64,000 bases of DNA, from assembly GCA_024760905.1 (NCBI GenBank), contig CM045735.1, positions 6,344,661-6,408,660 of the forward strand. The letters run 5' to 3'. This document shows positions 14,742 to 21,799 of this stretch, in pieces. Under the pieces are notes generated by a model, which saw only the letters and a list, made by a program, of their open reading frames with translations, was not told the origin of the DNA and ran no database searches. A program made the translations under genes and the position numbers. The DNA comes from Plotosus lineatus (Eukaryota > Chordata > Actinopteri > Siluriformes > Plotosidae). Position 1 is the first letter of the stretch; each line of letters opens with the position of its first letter.

Positions 14742-14756
14742 GTATATATATGTATA

Positions 14757-14797
<41 letters not shown>

Positions 14798-14800
14798 ATA

Positions 14801-14851
<51 letters not shown>

Positions 14852-16242
14852 AATATATTTTTTTTTTTCGTGAACCGCTTAATCCTGATTGGAGTCATGG
14901 AGAGGCTGACGCCCATCGCAGAAATCTCTGGCTGAGGGCGGAGTACACCCTGAACAGCTTGCCAGGCCATCGCTGGGCAAAAACACGCCAAGCGTGTCTT
15001 TTCCATAAACTTTTAATAACAGACAGTGAGAGACATGGCCAGCCTTTGATAACCCAGTTACCTGCAATGGCGAGGGATAACAATGACTACTGTTGACAGT
15101 GGGGCTTGAACCCCCAACCTTGGGATTGGTTATACAGCACCTTACCACCAGATCATCATTTGTGTGTGTGTGTGTGTGTGTATGTGTGTGTGTGTGTGTG
15201 TGTCATAATGGTTAGCAAATCCACCTCACAGAAAGAAGGTCCTGGGTTTGATTCTCAGGCCTGGTGGTTTCTGTATGGACTCTGCATGTACTTCCTGTGC
15301 TTGTGTGGGTTTCCTTCGGGAACTTCAGTTTCTTCACACAGTTGAAAGACATGCACAAAACTGAGGGCTAACTAGCGGTTCTGATCTATCCCCAGATGTT
15401 AATGTGAATCTTTGTGTGTGTGTTTCACAGCGTGAGCCCCACCTTTGTCCACTATTGGTTGGGATAAGCTCCAGCCTTCCCTTGATCCTATTATTTTGAT
15501 ATTTTGATAGGAGAGCAAGAAATGAATACAGTAAAAGAAAAATATCTTCAGACTTTACCGTTAGGATTTACTTTCTTGTATCTTCCTGATGTTGCTTTCC
15601 GTGTATAAAACACCTTTAATAAACACCTGACTTCCTCGTCCACATCACATCCTACCCCACTGCGTTTCGGTGTGCAGAATTCGCCAAGTGTTCTCCAGTT
15701 CATTATGTTAAGTGGCGTCTTCAGCACTACTACAGCCGTCCCTCAGGCATCCATCAAACCACAAATCACTGTACTCTTACCACCACTGTGGATTGTTCTC
15801 CACGGGTTCATCAGCCGTCAGATCAAATCAGAATCAGGTTCCAGCCAAATAACCGAATACTGAGTAAACCTAAACTGAAGGGATCAGGCCACTTAAAGTG
15901 ATAGACGAGTCGTTGTTATGCAAATTAAATGTCCACGCTTCCAAACTATTCAGCGTGGTTTATTTTCCAGTCTTCGAAAGTGCTGTTATATATTTATTTA
16001 CTTCGCATATTAGTGTACATTAGAAGCAACTGTAGCTTAATGCAATCAGGCCGATTTCAGCGGCCGTGACCTTTCAAAGACAACATGCAGTAGCGTGTCT
16101 ACGATCAAGGTCACCATCCGTCGTAATCAATCCCGCTACTTCATGATATAAGTAGCTAATGTTAACGGTGCACGAATTGGGCGCACTTACCTTTCTGTGT
16201 CACGCTGTTCAACTTCCAAGACTTGAAACAGGTGAGTCCCAT
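12..16242 (-). CDS. arhgap25: RhoGAP family gene (ARHGAP22/24/25 type, most like ARHGAP25), 5' part only
   Basis: RhoGAPs of this family stimulate GTP hydrolysis by Rac/Rho GTPases and normally have an N-terminal PH domain, a RhoGAP domain and a C-terminal coiled coil. Recognised minus-strand exons are 16242-16191 (candidate ATG exon), 7365-7252 (end of PH domain), 1289-1196 (alternative ATG exon), 971-764 and 144-12 (RhoGAP domain). Every internal junction keeps phase: both 7252 and 1196 end with one base of a codon that is completed by the GT opening the exon at 971. The arginine-finger segment GLFRQPGQ and the [20 protein letters not shown] block are diagnostic of the family. The pieces [11 protein letters not shown] and EFLICG are closest to ARHGAP25 as I recall it, but ARHGAP22 or 24 remain possible. 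The two PH exons expected between 7.4 and 16.2 kb were not found, and the rest of the gene lies left of the window. Confidence 0.8.
162..213. repeat. (CA)n microsatellite with CG-alternating end
   Basis: An (AC)n tract runs into an ATGCGCGCGCGCAC alternating purine-pyrimidine end in the intron just upstream of the minus-strand exon at 144. Such sequence can adopt Z-DNA. Confidence 0.9.
325..730 (+). mobile_element. SINE-C, tRNA-derived SINE family, copy 1
   Basis: The 5' part has a degenerate B box (CACGTTTGAATCC near 370), followed by GCCACGGCCATCTGTGGCCAG and a body containing GTGTGTTAGACCGTCCCC. The same body occurs inverted at 37258-37443 and 42362-42702, so this is a dispersed family. 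The copy ends in a poly-G run about 20 bp short of the RhoGAP exon donor at 763. Confidence 0.6.
764..971 (-). CDS. arhgap25: arhgap25-like exon: RhoGAP domain with arginine finger
   Basis: The acceptor CCCTTACAG ends at 972 and the donor GTACGT begins at 763; the exon is 208 bp. It reads [17 protein letters not shown], then the [17 protein letters not shown] helix, then GLFRQPGQ with the catalytic arginine finger, and ends at GEKPSFD. This is the start of the GAP domain and is shared by long and short isoforms. Poly-G lies a few bases beyond the donor. Confidence 0.95.
1196..1289 (-). CDS. arhgap25: Alternative first coding exon of the RhoGAP gene (PH-less isoform)
   Basis: An ATG at 1289 opens [16 protein letters not shown] and ends [13 protein letters not shown] at a GTGAGT donor (1195). 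The final C plus the GT opening the next exon makes Arg, giving R-R-R-V-F-G-Q. ARHGAP24 is known to have a short isoform whose private first exon also starts MPE and ends in a basic Y-R-x-I-K-R-x-x-SFR stretch. I read this as the same kind of exon, driven by an internal promoter and skipping the PH domain. No clear TATA box was seen upstream. Confidence 0.75.
1290..2818. other. Intronic/promoter-side sequence without a recognised gene
   Basis: This holds the presumed 5' UTR and promoter of the short RhoGAP isoform (1290 to about 1600), a (GGGGT)-rich tract at 1432-1462, and C/T-rich sequence at 2320-2660 with a poly-C run near 2558. No exon or known transposon was recognised. Confidence 0.5.
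2819..2879. repeat. (TG)n microsatellite, about 60 bp
   Basis: Uninterrupted TG dinucleotides. The Cys-Val or His-Thr peptides open on either strand are artefacts of the repeat. Confidence 0.97.
3366..3405. repeat. (CCA)n trinucleotide repeat
   Basis: About a dozen CCA/CAC triplets, preceded by CA-rich sequence. No coding context was found. Confidence 0.9.
3705..4026 (+). mobile_element. SINE-A, full length
   Basis: This copy defines SINE-A. A tRNA-like head has A box TGGCCTAGTGG (3714-3724) and B box GGTTCGAGCCC (about 3751). A body follows (CAGCTAACTGGGTTATCAAA, CAAAGCCGTCAGTGTGTTTC), and the 3' domain ends GACCCTAATTAGGATTAAGC then GGTTACAGAA. It is flanked by a perfect 15-bp duplication CATTTGCCAAATCAA (3690-3704 and 4027-4041), showing retrotransposition into the V-SINE. 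Confidence 0.92.
4124..4179. repeat. (CA)n microsatellite inside a V-SINE
   Basis: CA tract at the position where many V-SINE copies in this window carry an expanded CA/TG run. Confidence 0.95.
4298..4582 (-). mobile_element. SINE-B, 5'-truncated, with RTE-like 3' tail
   Basis: Read on the minus strand it has the SINE-A body (AACTGGGTTATCAAAGGC), but then a segment GCATTAGGAAGGACATCCGAC and a terminus GTGGCGACCCTGGACGGGAA resembling the end of the RTE LINE at 31.2 kb. It is flanked by a perfect 12-bp duplication ACGAACACATAA (4286-4297 and 4583-4594). The head is missing, consistent with 5' truncation during target-primed reverse transcription. Confidence 0.88.
5040..5605. other. AT-rich intergenic or intronic sequence, nothing recognised
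   Basis: Contains a short (AAT)n run near 5402-5418 and homopolymer A/T runs at 5543 and 5571. No exon, SINE or transposon end was identified. Confidence 0.5.
5608..6423. mobile_element. MITE family 1 (pogo/Tigger-like), complete copy
   Basis: Terminal inverted repeats CAGTGGTACCTCACCTTACG (5608) and CGTAAGGTGAGGTACCACTG (ending 6423) are flanked by TA on both sides (5606-5607 and 6424-6425), as expected for Tc1/mariner-superfamily elements. At 816 bp it is non-coding and carries an internal (TG)n and three CCAAT-type motifs (AGCCAAT at 6174, about 6230 and about 6267). The pogo/Tigger assignment rests on the CAGTGG-type ends and TA target. Confidence 0.85.
5913..5962. repeat. (TG)n microsatellite inside MITE 1
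   Basis: TG run ending in GCGTGCGCGCGTG. The second MITE-1 copy (8434 onwards) carries the complementary CA run at the equivalent position. Confidence 0.95.
6457..7004. mobile_element. MITE family 2 (pogo/Tigger-like), copy 1
   Basis: Begins CAGTGAACCCTCACTTTCCG at 6457 and ends GCGATGGATCACTG at 7004 with flanking TA. The interior is AT-rich with a shared core (TATAATAACAATTAAACATT at 6609-6628) and a CA tract. Sister copies lie at 10579-11037, 14215-14690 and 24011-25250. Confidence 0.85.
7252..7365 (-). CDS. arhgap25: arhgap25-like exon: C-terminal end of the PH domain
   Basis: The acceptor TCTCTCTGACAG ends at 7366 and the donor GTAACT begins at 7251; the exon is 114 bp. It reads [16 protein letters not shown], then [17 protein letters not shown]. 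In ARHGAP24/25 the equivalent exon carries the final PH strand and the W-containing helix (DSYxLMA...MEEWVK) immediately before the FGQRL exon. The last base G plus GT of exon 971 makes Gly, giving [10 protein letters not shown]. This identifies the long isoform. Confidence 0.85.
7586..7617. repeat. (GAT)n repeat
   Basis: About nine GAT triplets in an otherwise unremarkable intron stretch (7366-7940). Confidence 0.9.
7940..7996. repeat. (GC)n(TG)n compound microsatellite
   Basis: GCGCGCGCGC followed by an uninterrupted TG run; Z-DNA-prone. Confidence 0.95.
8166..8193. repeat. (GGGGT)n pentamer repeat
   Basis: Five tandem GGGGT units, a G-quadruplex-capable tract. Confidence 0.9.
8434..8998. 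mobile_element. MITE family 1, second copy, truncated at a (CA)n tract
   Basis: Starts CAGTTGTACCTCACCTTACG at 8434 after TA and matches the 5608-6423 copy in inverted orientation, ending in (CA)n at 8926-8998. It contains four CCCATTGRCT units at 8611-8762, i.e. inverted CCAAT boxes, two within a near-duplicate block ending GGCTAGGAGGGATGACGCA. The second terminus is missing. Confidence 0.8.
9211..9556 (-). mobile_element. V-SINE-like element, old copy
   Basis: Degenerate V-SINE blocks on the minus strand: GGCAGGGTACACCATGACCA, a CATGCAGGCTCTAGGAGAAC block and CTGTGAGGCGACAGTGCTAA. Confidence 0.55.
9557..10560. other. Repeat-free block, candidate conserved regulatory sequence
   Basis: About 1 kb with no SINE, MITE or microsatellite in a window where such gaps are rare. 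It has a mixed-complexity sequence with homeodomain-type sites (TAATTTAATTTG near 9866, GGTAATTAATTTC near 9995). No open frame resembles a PH exon on the minus strand. Conservation cannot be judged here. Confidence 0.3.
10579..11037. mobile_element. MITE family 2, copy 2 (inverted)
   Basis: CAGTGATCCCTCGCTACTTC at 10579 and GGAAAGTGAGGGATCCCTG ending 11037, with TA at both flanks. Carries a (TG)n run at 10800-10834. Confidence 0.85.
11089..11433 (-). mobile_element. SINE-A, full length
   Basis: Minus-strand head with A-box region CAGTGGCCCAGTGG, poly-C linker and complete 3' domain. It is flanked by a 16-bp duplication with one mismatch (CTGTCTTGGATTAATT at 11073-11088; CTGTCTTGGAGTAATT at 11434-11449). 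Confidence 0.9.
11605..11860 (+). mobile_element. V-SINE-like element, copy with expanded TG run
   Basis: Starts GGCAGCACAGTGATGCCAC and contains TTTGCATGTTCTCCCTGTG and TCTGGTTTCCTCCCACCATT, then breaks into (TG)n at 11790-11831. Confidence 0.7.
11993..12165 (+). mobile_element. V-SINE-like element, 5' part
   Basis: GGGCGGCATGGTGGCGTCGT opens a tRNA-like head (A box TGGCGTCGTGG) and the copy runs to CAAAGACATGCACATTAGGC, after which the sequence becomes unique. Confidence 0.7.
12285..12600 (-). mobile_element. V-SINE-like element
   Basis: TTCATTCATTTTCAAAGCCG marks the 3' end on the minus strand; the copy runs to the CTAACCACCACGCCATTGTT head region near 12576. Confidence 0.7.
12828..13125 (-). 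mobile_element. SINE-B, complete with head and RTE-like tail
   Basis: tRNA-like head on the minus strand (inverted B box at 13060-13070), SINE-A-type body, and a 3' end GGGGTCGCCACAGCGACAG / CCTTTCAGC matching the RTE terminus, with a shortened linker. It is flanked by a perfect 16-bp duplication ATGCCTGGCACATGAT (12812-12827 and 13126-13141). Confidence 0.93.
13501..13556. repeat. (CA)n microsatellite
   Basis: Pure CA run of about 56 bp. Confidence 0.97.
13790..14120 (-). mobile_element. SINE-A, full length
   Basis: All modules are present on the minus strand, from TCATTTTCTGTAACCGCTTC to the inverted A box at 14110. It abuts (TC)n at 14122; no clear TSD was read. Confidence 0.85.
14121..14214. 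repeat. (TC)n(TA)n(CA)n compound microsatellite
   Basis: Three adjoining dinucleotide tracts between a SINE-A and a MITE-2 copy. Confidence 0.93.
14215..14690. mobile_element. MITE family 2, copy 3
   Basis: Left end degenerate (CATAGGGATTCATCACTTTC), right end GTGAGGGATCCCTG at 14690. The core TATAATAACAATCAAACATT is shared with the other copies. Both flanks have become dinucleotide repeats. Confidence 0.75.
14691..14868. repeat. (TG)n(TA)n compound microsatellite, about 180 bp
   Basis: A TG run followed by a long TATA/TGTA run and A/T homopolymers. It is self-complementary and can extrude as a cruciform. Confidence 0.95.
14869..15160 (-). mobile_element. SINE-A, slightly degenerate
   Basis: Minus-strand copy with TGAACCGCTTAATCCTGATT, ACAGACAGTGAGAGACATGG and the inverted B box near 15105. 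It abuts (TG)n. Confidence 0.82.
15200..15500 (+). mobile_element. V-SINE-like element
   Basis: Runs from ATGGTTAGCAAATCCACCTC and the B-box-like GGGTTTGATTCTC through AAAGACATGCACAAAACTGA to TTGGGATAAGCTCCAGCCTT. Confidence 0.7.
15870..16185. promoter_or_regulatory. Candidate enhancer beside the first RhoGAP exon
   Basis: Repeat-free stretch containing the POU octamer ATGCAAAT (15919-15926), TGACCTTTCAAAG (about 16067) and the nuclear-receptor half-site TCAAGGTCA (about 16106), the ERR/SF-1 type. It would lie in intron 1 if the exon at 16191-16242 is real. Sites of this kind occur by chance, so the call rests mainly on clustering and absence of repeats. Confidence 0.3.
16191..16242 (-). CDS. 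arhgap25: Candidate distal first coding exon of the RhoGAP gene
   Basis: Minus-strand ATG at 16242 in good context (A at -3, G at +4) encodes [17 protein letters not shown] and stops at a consensus donor GTAAGT (16190) with one base left over. ARHGAP25 has an isoform whose N-terminus is similarly short and basic, with M-x-L, a tryptophan and lysines before the PH domain. The resemblance is weak. The next PH exons were not found between here and 7.4 kb, so this remains tentative. Confidence 0.4.
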
Positions 16243-16543
16243 GCTGCAGGTATCTTTCTCACCCAGCTCCTTAGCGTTGCCAGATCTCGGGTCCCGTCTT
16301 GGCATGTATCATTTTCTTCATGTCAGCAACAGAGTTCTTGGTGAACAGAAACTGGCCACGCCGGTGGCGTTCCTGAGCACCGACTCCGAGCACTGCCATG
16401 GTTCGACTCGACTGCCGCTCCATCCGTCTAATTCCCCACATCTCCCTCCCCATTCATCCCATCAATAAAGAGCCAGCTCTTCCCTTTTTGCAGTCCATGC
16501 TGGGGTGGGGGGGACATGAGGGTGGGGCATAGACACTATGCGG

Positions 16544-16544
<1 letters not shown>

Positions 16545-16586
<42 letters not shown>
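16545..16586. repeat. (CA)n microsatellite
   Basis: CA run upstream of the candidate first RhoGAP exon. Confidence 0.95.
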
Positions 16587-16589
<3 letters not shown>

Positions 16590-16689
16590 AAGCCAAAGTC
16601 TGGCCTCAGCATCCCTTCAGCAGCTATAATTACTTTGGTACAGTACGGCATTTCAAGCAAGTAGGACCAATTTCCCTAATGCATCCACC

Positions 16690-16862
16690 TCCCTGCACAC
16701 CCCCCCCCCCCCTCCTCCCTGAGCCGCCACCCAGCATTTGGTTTAATGGCCATCGACATGATCGGCCCTCACCCGCACGCAATGACTCAAAGAGGTTATA
16801 AAGACGGGAGCGGGTGGCCGGCGTGTTAAACTTTTGAACCGTTCTCCATTACGCTAAAAGGA

Positions 16863-16866
<4 letters not shown>
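16690..16866. promoter_or_regulatory. Candidate conserved non-coding block
   Basis: Repeat-free, higher-GC sequence around GGCCATCGACATGATCGGCC and GGTTATAAAGACGGGAGCGG, including a TATAAAG. It could be promoter-proximal for the RhoGAP transcript reading left, but no start site can be fixed. Confidence 0.25.
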
Positions 16867-16919
<53 letters not shown>

Positions 16920-16957
16920 TCTCCTGACTATTTTCCCCTATCGTCCCTACCTCTCTA

Positions 16958-16995
<38 letters not shown>

Positions 16996-17008
16996 GCTCT
17001 CTCTCTCA
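16867..17008. repeat. (CT)n repeat pair
   Basis: Two long CT runs separated by a unique linker; polypyrimidine, H-DNA-capable. Confidence 0.95.
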
Positions 17009-17329
17009 ATGTTCATAGAGGAGATTTATGTCCCTTGGTCTGGCTGGGATGTTGTGGATGTATCGATCCTAATGAAAGAGGCTCACTTCATTTGGAAGAA
17101 GGAATAGTCGGACTGACTAGCCTTTACACATGCCATCAAATCTAGGAACTGTAGTCGGACTGATTTGTTGGTGAAGGCCACAGTGACATTTCATAGCCGA
17201 CCTTTCAGTGGAAGAACGGACATTGACGTCTTACGGAATGGACATATTGTGTGTTTTTCTTTTAAAGTTGGCACTGGGGAAATAAAGATAAAAGCAGTGC
17301 GGGATATTAATCAATATTCGGGACAGTTC

Positions 17330-17470
17330 AGGCTCAGTGGTGACTGATCAGAAGGTTGGCGGTTCAAGCTCCTGTAGCACAAAGTTGCCGCTGTAGGGTC
17401 CCTTCACCCTCTGTTGTACGTAACTCCCTCTTGATAAAGGCATCTTCCAAATGCCGTATATGTAAATATT
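17330..17470 (+). mobile_element. SINE-D (tRNA-derived), degenerate copy
   Basis: CTCAGTGGTGACTGATCAGA and GGTTGGCGGTTCAAGCTCC give A- and B-box-like sites. The tail TAAAGGCATCTTCCAAATGC is typical of this fish SINE group. Related copies lie at 46745, 48375, 53598 (inverted) and 55700. Confidence 0.6.
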
Positions 17471-17642
17471 ACTCCGTACGTACTGTGCATTCTTTTGTTA
17501 TCCATGGTTGGGATTGATCTGGAGCCAGGACTGTAAATACCAGGTGGAAGAATTCAGCCTGAGTGTAAGGTCAGTCCAGTCCAGGGTTTCATTCACGCAC
17601 GTGGGGCAATTTCACAAAACCACTCCACCTCTGTGCATAAAA

Positions 17643-17826
17643 GGGCAGTGGTGGCCTAGTGGTATAGGGCGCTGGATCACTGATCTGAAGGTTGGCGGTT
17701 TGAATCCTACTCTCCACAAGATTGTCACCGTCCCCCCAGTACAGCTAACTGGGTTCTCAAAAGTCGGCCTGTGTGTCTCAAAAGTCGGCCAAAATGTCTC
17801 TCACTGCCTGTGGTGTATAGTTCATG
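17643..17826 (+). mobile_element. SINE-A head joined to a LINE fragment
   Basis: Perfect head (TGGCCTAGTGG; GGTTTGAATCC) and the first half of the body, with a local duplication of TCAAAAGTCGGCC. It breaks at GTTCATG and continues directly into LINE sequence at 17827. Confidence 0.85.
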
Positions 17827-18074
17827 CAAAGGAAGCTCATTTCAGCCGCTTGTATCTGCAACCTTGTTCTTTCGGTCACTACCCAAAGCTCGTAACCACA
17901 TTTGAGGGGAGGAACATAGATCAACTGCTAAATTGAGAGCTTCGCCTTGAAGCTCATCTCCCTCTTCACCATGACAGACCGGTACAGGCTCCATTTTACA
18001 GCAGAGGCTGCAGCGATCCACCTGTCGATCTCCCGCTCCATCCTTTCCTCACTCATGAGCAAGACCCCGAGATA
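17827..18074 (-). mobile_element. Non-LTR LINE fragment (3' RT region), part 1
   Basis: Minus-strand coding relic containing CAAAGGAAGCTCATTTCAGC and ACTACCCAAAGCTCGTAACC. Nearly the same sequence lies at 43700-43900, where the frame is partly open. It continues after a MITE insertion at 19218. The LINE clade cannot be fixed from this piece. Confidence 0.7.
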
Positions 18075-18926
18075 CAGACGCTCCCCGACTTACGTTTTTA
18101 ATTGATTCTGGACGGCCAAACATAAGTTGAAAGTGAATGTAAGTTGTTACAGTGACGTATGACCCTCATACTGCACTATAGATTCCTAAATACCATTACC
18201 GTATCTCATAAAACACCCCTAAATCAATTATTATAAACATAACATTGTAAAAATAATATCAAATATATCAAATAATATCAACATTAATTTTAAATAAATT
18301 AAATTCATGCAAAATAATTTCAAATAGATAAATTTTAATCAAATTCACTCATCAAATATCAAATACAGTATCAAATATAACCTTTAACATTCTCTATGAT
18401 GCGATCTTTCTGCTTATAAATGGTTCCGATGGTTGACGGATAGTCACTTTACATGAAGCTGAGCCGAGTCACATTACATGAAGGTTAAATCAGCCAAACA
18501 CTAACAAAACGCTTACAATATGTGAGGCACTCAACACCAAAAGTAGTTTACATTTTTGGTGCTTGAGACAAAGCGCGGGTTATACGACTTCCGGTCTTTC
18601 AAGTGAGCAAGGGCGCCGTTGAATACTGGTTTAGTACTCAGCCTGAACTGATGTGAATCACCAGCAGAATGGAGAGTTCTCTTTCTTTTCTGGATTCGGG
18701 TTTTCATTCATTTTACAACTCTCTTTGCTTGACTGAGTGTGCATGGTAGATTGTGCCGATTCAAGCAGGTAGTTATTTCATCTCTGTGTATGAGACTTGC
18801 ACCCATGCTAGTAGGATTACTCTTCTGACCAACCATATTTGCTTAGGGTTACAAAAGTCAGCAAAACAGTGTAAACACAAAAATCACAGAGACGACGTCT
18901 TAACATAAGGGTAACACACTATATAA

Positions 18927-18977
<51 letters not shown>

Positions 18978-19215
18978 CAATGTATATATATATATATATA
19001 TATATAAAACTGAACTGGGAAGAAGGAGGGGCACATTCAGTCTGTCGTTTGTAAACAATGGACGCAGCGTCATTACGTCATTGCGTCATTACGTCAGCGT
19101 ACTACGTTGGTACGTCTAAACTCAAAATTTGACAATTTTTTTTTTTTTTTAAATAAAAACAAAACATTAAATCGAAAAAACATAAAACGGATGAACGTAA
19201 GTCGGGGAGTGTCTG
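18075..19215. mobile_element. MITE family 3 (pogo/Tigger-like), inserted in a LINE fragment
   Basis: Ends CAGACGCTCCCCGACTTACG (18075) and CGTAAGTCGGGGAGTGTCTG (ending 19215), with TA on both sides. The flanks rejoin into continuous LINE sequence (CCCGAGATA / ATTGAACTCC), proving the insertion. At 1141 bp it is non-coding. The segment TCTGCTTATAAATGGTTCCG resembles the equivalent part of MITE 1, so the families are related. Confidence 0.88.
18925..19006. repeat. (TA)n runs inside MITE 3
   Basis: Two TA runs separated by a short unique spacer; a palindromic tract. Confidence 0.93.
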
Positions 19216-19217
19216 TA

Positions 19218-19394
19218 ATTGAACTCCTCCACAGGGCAGGACCTCATTCCCAACCTGGAGGGTGCATTCCACCCTTATCTGACTTCATTTATTTATTTAT
19301 TCATTTATTTATTGTACAATTCTGTGTAAACTCTAGAATCGATTGTGTATGAAAATTCCAGTAGTTCAGCAATTACAGAAATACAGTGGTGTAG
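19218..19394. mobile_element. LINE fragment part 2 joined to a Tc1 fragment
   Basis: TTGAACTCCTCCACAGGGCA continues the LINE from 18074. After GCATTCCACCCTTATCTGAC the sequence switches through (ATTT)n to ACAATTCTGTGTAAACTCTA and CAGCAATTACAGAAATAC, a piece of the Tc1-type transposon whose relics also lie at 41958 and 57300. The same LINE-to-Tc1 junction occurs at about 43930-44000. Confidence 0.7.
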
Positions 19395-19640
19395 TCCTCC
19401 AGTGCAGCTAACGGGGTTATCAAAGGCCAGCCATGTCTCTCACTGTCTATGCTATGAGGTTCATGTAAAAGAACCATTGCTGACCTTCGACAAGAGTAGC
19501 TGCAAAGCCGTCAGCGTGTTTCCGCCCTGCGATTGAATGGCGAGCTGTCCAGGGTGTACTCTGCCCTTGGCTGGAGTCGGCTGGGATAGGCGCCAGCCTC
19601 CACGCGACCCTAATTAGGATTAAGCGGTTAAAGAAAATGA
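19395..19640 (+). mobile_element. SINE-A body and 3' domain, headless
   Basis: Starts CCTCCAGTGCAGCTAACGGG and runs to GGATTAAGCGGTTAAAGAAA. It completes the composite that begins with the SINE-A head at 17643. Confidence 0.85.
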
Positions 19641-20174
19641 ACTAAACTGAACTTTGTGCATAATTTCTGACAATGCAAGGAACCTGGAGAACCAAAACAC
19701 AGACACAAATACACAAAAACAAAAAAAAAAAAACAACAAATAAACAATAACCCAAGCCCAGGATCTAACTGAATACCTATGCTGCACTGCTGACTTCTCC
19801 ATTATCATGTGACCCACCCATTTATAGCAACCACTCACAACAAAATTGGTAATTAAATTGCTAAATTTAATTCAAAGGATCCCGCATGTATTCTTCTAAC
19901 ACTTGAGTGCCTTAATGCATCCACATCTGCAAAACATCTTAATTAAATAAATGAGAGTTTCCTAATAAGGAAAAATTGAAAGACGCACACTTGAGTCCCT
20001 TACTACCCACTATATACGGAAGGGAGGTTTTGTCTGTTTGTTACATGGAGCACTACGTGTGCAATTTCGGCAGAACTTCGGAAAGTCTGCACCGGTACAG
20101 TTCTCTTGTAAGAGTGTGCTGAGGTTGACTAAGGCGTGGTTTGATGTGTTCAACACTTGTGCTAGGTTAAAGCG

Positions 20175-20771
20175 ACCTCTTCTTCTTCTTCTTCTTGTTT
20201 TCCTTTCGGCTGTTCCCTTCAGGGGTCGCCACAGCAAATCATCTGCCTCCATCTCACCCTATCCTCTGCATTTTTCTTCTCTGACACCAACTACCTTCAT
20301 GTCTTCCTTAACCACATCCATAAATCTCCTCATTGGTCTTCCTCTTGCCCAAGGGTGCTGAATCCTGCTCCTGGAGATCTACCTTCCAGAAGGCATTCGC
20401 TCCAACCCTAATCATGCCCACCTAACCATCCAATCATTTAATCAAGGCGCTTTGAAATGTCTTAAGATCTGACTGGATCGTACATGTCACATGGGCCACA
20501 TTAGGGTTGGAGATAAAGTTATCTTGAAGATAGATCTCCAGGAGCAGGATTGGCACCCCTGCCCTAGACCTTCTGCCTGGTAGTTCCAACCTCAGCATCC
20601 TACTACCAATATACTCACTATCCCTCCTCTGTACATGTCCAAACCATCTCAATCTAGCCTCTCTGACTTTGTCTCCAAAATGTCTTACATGTGCTGTCCG
20701 TCTGATGTGCTCATTCCTAATCCTATCAATCCTCGTTACTTCCAAAGAGAACCTCAACATGTTCATCTCTG
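20175..20771 (-). mobile_element. RTE-type LINE, 3' fragment interrupted by a MITE
   Basis: The minus strand encodes a decayed C-terminus (RTAHVRHFGDKVREARLRWF, then [11 protein letters not shown]) matching the element at 29.6-31.3 kb. It ends with the same terminus, seen on plus as CCTTTCGGCTGTTCCCTTCA. Possible degenerate duplications AGGTTAA lie at 20164-20170 and 20772-20778. Confidence 0.85.
20353..20559. mobile_element. hAT-like MITE inside the RTE fragment
   Basis: Inverted ends GGGTGCTGAATCCTGCTCCT and AGGAGCAGGATTGGCACCCC, 207 bp, flanked by imperfect 8-bp copies (TTGCCCAA and CTGCCCTA). It interrupts the RTE coding relic. The 8-bp duplication and end sequence suggest hAT; this is inference. 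Confidence 0.65.
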
Positions 20772-20847
20772 AGGTTAAGGCCAACGATTTCCTTAAATAT
20801 ACTGAAGTCATTTGAAGAACGCTTTTATTCTATTCATGCATTCATTA

Positions 20848-21187
20848 ATTTGCCAAACCACTTAATCCCACTAGGGTTGTGGGTGTGTGTGGGGGGGGGA
20901 GCCTATCTAAGCCAACAGCTGAACAGCTTAGCCCTGTTCAACACCCTGAACAGCTTATCAGTCCTCATATCTGAGAGAAAATTGGAACAGCCAATTAGCC
21001 CATTGTGCCTCTGTCTGCATGGTGGGAGGAAACCAGAATCCCAGAGGAAACCCACGAAAGATGGGGAAAATATATATACTCCACATAGGGATCCCAACAT
21101 GACACCCCCATGCCAAGCCAGGGACTCGAACTCACGACTGTCTTGCTGTGAGGCGAACGTTCAAAGCCCTACACAATCATGACACCC
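20848..21187 (-). mobile_element. V-SINE-like element
   Basis: CCAAACCACTTAATCCCACT, a GGGAGGAAACCAGAATCCCA block and a CTTGCTGTGAGGCGAACGTT head region, on the minus strand. Confidence 0.72.
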
Positions 21188-21799
21188 TACTTTAATCCCA
21201 AATTCATCAAGGTTGTCTTTCACCAAGATGACGACACCCACTATGACAGTAATTCAACACAGCCAACCTGTCAGTACACACAAATCACACAAAGCACCCA
21301 CGGAGACATTGATGGCGCGTCAGACCAAAGTGCGACTTGAGGATAGTGTGTCGTGTTGCCTTCTTTGTGAGAGATTCACTTCAGCAGCCAATATGGAGGG
21401 AATTTTAATTAATACTGAAAGCTTTCATCTTCCTTTGTGTCAATATGGCTGACTCATGCCATTCATGTGCTTAGGCTGATGCTCTTCAGAAAATGAAACC
21501 ACACACACACACACATACTGGCTTGCTACTTCATCATGCCTCCTTTTTCATGACTTGTCAATTTCGGTATTGGACGTGCCAGTGTAGGAGACGTGTGTGT
21601 TGTATGAAGTGAAAAAGGCTCTGCTTCACTTTTCTCTAATGAAACCACCGCCTGTAAAAGAAGTTTGGAAACAAGATTTTTTTTTTATAGAATTTAATCA
21701 TCATAAAAATTGAAATTTATGGAATTTTTGAACTGTTTTATTGCATGGCTTTTAATAAAACTACATCATGACCCCAAAACATTTCCATATTTTCACTCA
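21188..21799. other. No recognised feature
   Basis: Mixed sequence with a short CA run at 21501 and a poly-T at 21679. No open frame has recognisable similarity. Confidence 0.4.

Noticed and set aside
14617..15006. Tyr-Ile repeat open frames
   Set aside because: Products of (TA)n tracts; no gene structure.
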